Shown here: positions 33,590-35,626 of the stretch, one piece after another
Numbering within the stretch: position 1 is the stretch's first letter
Layout: every line of letters begins with the position of its first letter
DNA from: Nodosilinea sp. LEGE 07298
Lineage (GTDB): Bacteria; Cyanobacteriota; Cyanobacteriia; Phormidesmidales; Phormidesmidaceae
Assembly: GCF_015207265.1 (NCBI RefSeq)
Contig: NZ_JADEXE010000036.1
Coordinates: 1-35,626 of the forward strand
Length of the DNA: 35,626 nucleotides
Reading direction: 5' to 3'
The notes under the pieces: model-generated
The model's database searches: none
Told to the model about the DNA's origin: nothing
What the model saw: only the letters and a program-made list of their open reading frames with translations
Position numbers and translations under genes: made by a program

Positions 33590-34181
33590 AAACGTATTTT
33601 GAATAGCTAAAGAAAAAACTATTGAATAAAATTTGAAGCAAAGATGTTTAAGTTCAGCACTTTTTGGGTACGGAGGATTTTGGTGGAGCTGGGGCGATCG
33701 CCATTTAAGCCTTTAAACAACTGAAGAGTGACCATCGTGGCCACTCTTCGTTAAGTGATTTGCGGTATGCATGCCAGACAAAGTCAGGATTGCCGTGGCT
33801 GGAATAGGCTGCTTAACCGAGTTAAACACCTCTTGAATGAACAAAGAATTCAACAGAATGGGCGAACTCTCTAAACTACAGTTACTTTGAACAACCCGTT
33901 GTCTGGCCGACAGTTAGGATAGGAAAGGCCGAGAATGACCACCTCTAGGAGGGTTGTTGTAAAGCGATTTTTGGGTTTGTTATGACTAGAACACCAGCTG
34001 ATTAAGGCGGTAAAGCCGAGTTGGGCTGGCGAGTTATTCAGTTGTTTTCGATATATCTAAATTATCACAGCCAGGAGGTGGTGGGAAGGCCGTTGACCTA
34101 TTGTTACCGGCTGTTACAGGGGTTAGCAATGCTAACAACATTTCCAGCAAAAAATAGTCAGATGGATCCTAAAAGCTAGTT
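33590..34181. other. Long noncoding region between coaX and priA
   Basis: These 592 bases contain several inverted repeats: a likely minus-strand terminator at 33723-33749, arms AACAACCC/GGGTTGTT (33890-33897 and 33951-33958) enclosing two GGCCGA words, and GTTAGC/GCTAAC near 34114-34128. There is one HIP1 site (GCGATCGC) near 33694. No open frame with a ribosome site is seen. Both flanking genes are on the minus strand, so the region holds the coaX promoter and the priA 3' end, and may encode a small RNA. Confidence 0.45.
33723..33749 (-). terminator. Candidate terminator downstream of priA
   Basis: Arms GAAGAGTG and CACTCTTC, with inner CCA/TGG pairing around TCG after one mismatch. Reading the minus strand, the stem is followed by AGTTGTTTAAA, a weak T-rich tract. 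It lies about 430 bases past the priA stop, so it may instead end a separate transcript. Confidence 0.45.
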
Positions 34182-35626
34182 TCAAGCTAGGTTGAGGGGG
34201 TCGACATCAATGGTAAGACTCACCGAGGCTGGGCAGTACGGCTTCAGGTCTTGTAAGTTTGGCAGAGGGTGCTCTAGCGGCCCCTTAACCAGCAAATGCC
34301 AACGATACCGACGTGCCACCCGTGGTATGGGGGCGGGTGCCGGGCCTAGCATTTGGTAGGGTAAGTCTTTGAGACGCTGGGCCAGTTGCTGGGCCAGGGT
34401 TTCAGCCGTTTTCTGCACCGCCTCGGGGTCGGTGCTGCTTAGCCGCAGCAGAATCATTTGCCCGGCTGGGGGATACTGCAACATCTGCCGCTGCGCCCAT
34501 TCTGTGGCGATAAACCCTTCGTAGGCGTGCCGGGTAACGGCTTCTATAACCGGGTGGTCGGGGGTATAGGTCTGCAAAAAGACCTGGCCCGGTTGAGTAC
34601 CCCGCCCCGCTCGGCCTGCTACCTGAATCAGCATTTGCAGAGCGCGTTCACTGGCCCAATAGTCATTCATATATAAGAGTCCGTCGGCGGCGATAATGCC
34701 GACCAGGGTAACTTGGGGCAAATCAATGCCTTTGGTCAGCATTTGGGTACCTACCAGCAGGTCGGCCTCGCCTTCGGCAAAGCGGGTTAACAGGGCGCGG
34801 TGAGCCCCTTTGGTCCGCGTGGTGTCGCTGTCAAACCGAATGCAGCTCAGCTCGGGAAAGGTTTCGGCCAAGGCGTTGACCACCCGCTGGGTGCCGCTGC
34901 CAAAGTGCTTTAGGTAGGGCGAACTGCAGGCGGGGCAGTGTTTGGGGTGACCCTGGCTAAAACCGCAGTAGTGGCAGCGCAGTGTCATAGCGCTGTTGGC
35001 CCCAGGCTGGTGGTACGACAGCGATACATCGCAGTGGGGGCACATCATCACGTGGCCACAGCTGCGGCACGACACAAAACTGCTGTGGCCGCGCCGATGG
35101 ATGAACAGCAAGCCCTGGTTGCCCTCCGCTTTCATGGTGGTCAGAGCCTTTTGCAGCGATCGACTGAGAATGCTGCGGTTGCCCTCCTGTAGTTCGTCGC
35201 GCATGTCTACCACATTGACGGTCGGCAGCGGCTGGGCCTGCACCCGTTCGGGCAGCGAGAGGTAGGTCCATGGGAGGATGGGGAGAGTGGATGGGTGGAT
35301 GGGTGGATGGGTGGATGGAGGTGGCGAGTTTTCCTCCATAGGTTGATTTGAGGGGCTTTTCAGGGAATCGGCTGCGGGTGAATCGGTGGATTCTGGGTTG
35401 ATGGTGGGCAGTGCCCACCCTACTGGGTTTTCCCTCTGGCGGTCGCCCAGCCCCTGGCACTGCACCCAGGTATCGAGGGAGGGGGTGGCGGAACCTAGTA
35501 CCAGGGGGCAGTTTTCCAATTCCGCTCGCCAGCGGGCTACGGTACGGGCGTGGTAGCAGGGGGGCACGTCTTGCTTGTAGCTGCTGTCGTGTTCTTCGTC
35601 GAGAATAATCAACCCCAGGGTGGGCA
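34182..35626 (-). CDS. priA: Primosomal protein N' (replication restart helicase), 3' part
   Basis: PriA recognises stalled forks and reloads the replicative helicase. Only the C-terminal ~480 residues are present; the gene runs off the right edge. Visible are helicase motif II (ILDEEH), motif III (LGSATPS), eight zinc-binding cysteines in two clusters (CRSCGHVMMCPHC and CHYCGF...CPAC), LLVGTQMLTKGIDLP, and motif VI (QVAGRAGRG). The C-terminal PriA domain follows. Between WVQCQG and LSLPERV the protein carries an unusual Pro/Ser/His-rich insert of roughly 60 residues, which includes sequence from an interspersed palindrome (VGWALPTI) and an octamer tandem repeat (HPPIHPS). The frame stays open through the insert. 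Confidence 0.95.
   Translation of the reverse strand, partial: PTLGLIILDEEHDSSYKQDVPPCYHARTVARWRAELENCPLVLGSATPSLDTWVQCQGLGDRQRENPVGWALPTINPESTDSPAADSLKSPSNQPMEENSPPPSTHPPIHPSTLPILPWTYLSLPERVQAQPLPTVNVVDMRDELQEGNRSILSRSLQKALTTMKAEGNQGLLFIHRRGHSSFVSCRSCGHVMMCPHCDVSLSYHQPGANSAMTLRCHYCGFSQGHPKHCPACSSPYLKHFGSGTQRVVNALAETFPELSCIRFDSDTTRTKGAHRALLTRFAEGEADLLVGTQMLTKGIDLPQVTLVGIIAADGLLYMNDYWASERALQMLIQVAGRAGRGTQPGQVFLQTYTPDHPVIEAVTRHAYEGFIATEWAQRQMLQYPPAGQMILLRLSSTDPEAVQKTAETLAQQLAQRLKDLPYQMLGPAPAPIPRVARRYRWHLLVKGPLEHPLPNLQDLKPYCPASVSLTIDVDPLNLA
35287..35318. repeat. Octamer tandem repeat (GTGGATGG x4) in priA
   Basis: Four perfect units start at 35287, 35295, 35303 and 35311. The unit length is not a multiple of three, so gain or loss of one unit would shift the priA frame. 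It encodes Pro/His/Ile/Ser-rich sequence on the minus strand. Confidence 0.9.
35402..35423. repeat. Palindromic interspersed repeat, copy 2 (inside priA)
   Basis: Identical over 22 bases to the copy at 29962-29983, with arms GGTGGGCA and TGCCCACC around a central G. On the priA strand it is read in frame as VGWALPT. Confidence 0.85.

Noticed and set aside
35287-35318. CRISPR-like short repeats
   Set aside because: Eight-base units without spacers; this is a simple tandem repeat inside priA.

Overview
The window looks like a stretch of ordinary chromosome from a cyanobacterium, probably a Leptolyngbya/Nodosilinea-type filamentous form; that placement is inferred. The evidence is frequent GCGATCGC (HIP1) octamers on both strands, several protein families known almost only from cyanobacteria (DUF3086, DUF3119, DUF4330, a TPR protein and partner of unknown function, an AKP-rich small protein), and a CHASE2-Ser/Thr kinase fusion. 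I see no phage genes, insertion sequences, CRISPR arrays, rRNA or tRNA. Gene density is high and almost all ORFs look intact.

Layout. 0-6.5 kb: a minus-strand tubulin-like GTPase-fold protein diverges from a large UPF0182 membrane protein. 6.7-10.3 kb: a 1221-residue, extremely acidic repeat-rich protein with conserved domains at both ends and one membrane segment. 10.5-14.3 kb: purB and a CPA2 cation/proton antiporter fused to two universal-stress domains, separated by a 390-bp region full of nested inverted repeats. 14.3-18.4 kb: a DoxX protein (minus), a small AKP-rich protein with a structured leader (plus), and a two-gene minus-strand unit of conserved unknowns. 19-22.9 kb: murF (plus) meets the mlaE-DUF3119-DUF3086 lipid-transport-type operon (minus). 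23.2-28.9 kb: two secreted M16 peptidase subunits in tandem (one with the zinc site, one without) converge on the CHASE2 kinase. 29.3-35.6 kb: a TetR regulator, bioB, DUF4330, an M48 metalloprotease, coaX, and the 3' part of priA running off the right edge.

Functionally the window mixes housekeeping enzymes (purB, murF, bioB, coaX, priA) with an envelope theme (UPF0182, MlaE system, MurF, two M16 subunits, M48 protease, antiporter) and a few poorly understood cyanobacterial proteins. I did not find a convincing multi-gene novel system. The most interesting items are the giant acidic protein, the tubulin-like protein with its helical C-terminal module, the invasion of priA by a palindromic repeat plus an octamer tandem repeat, the nested hairpins upstream of the antiporter, and several strong hairpins with no assigned gene.
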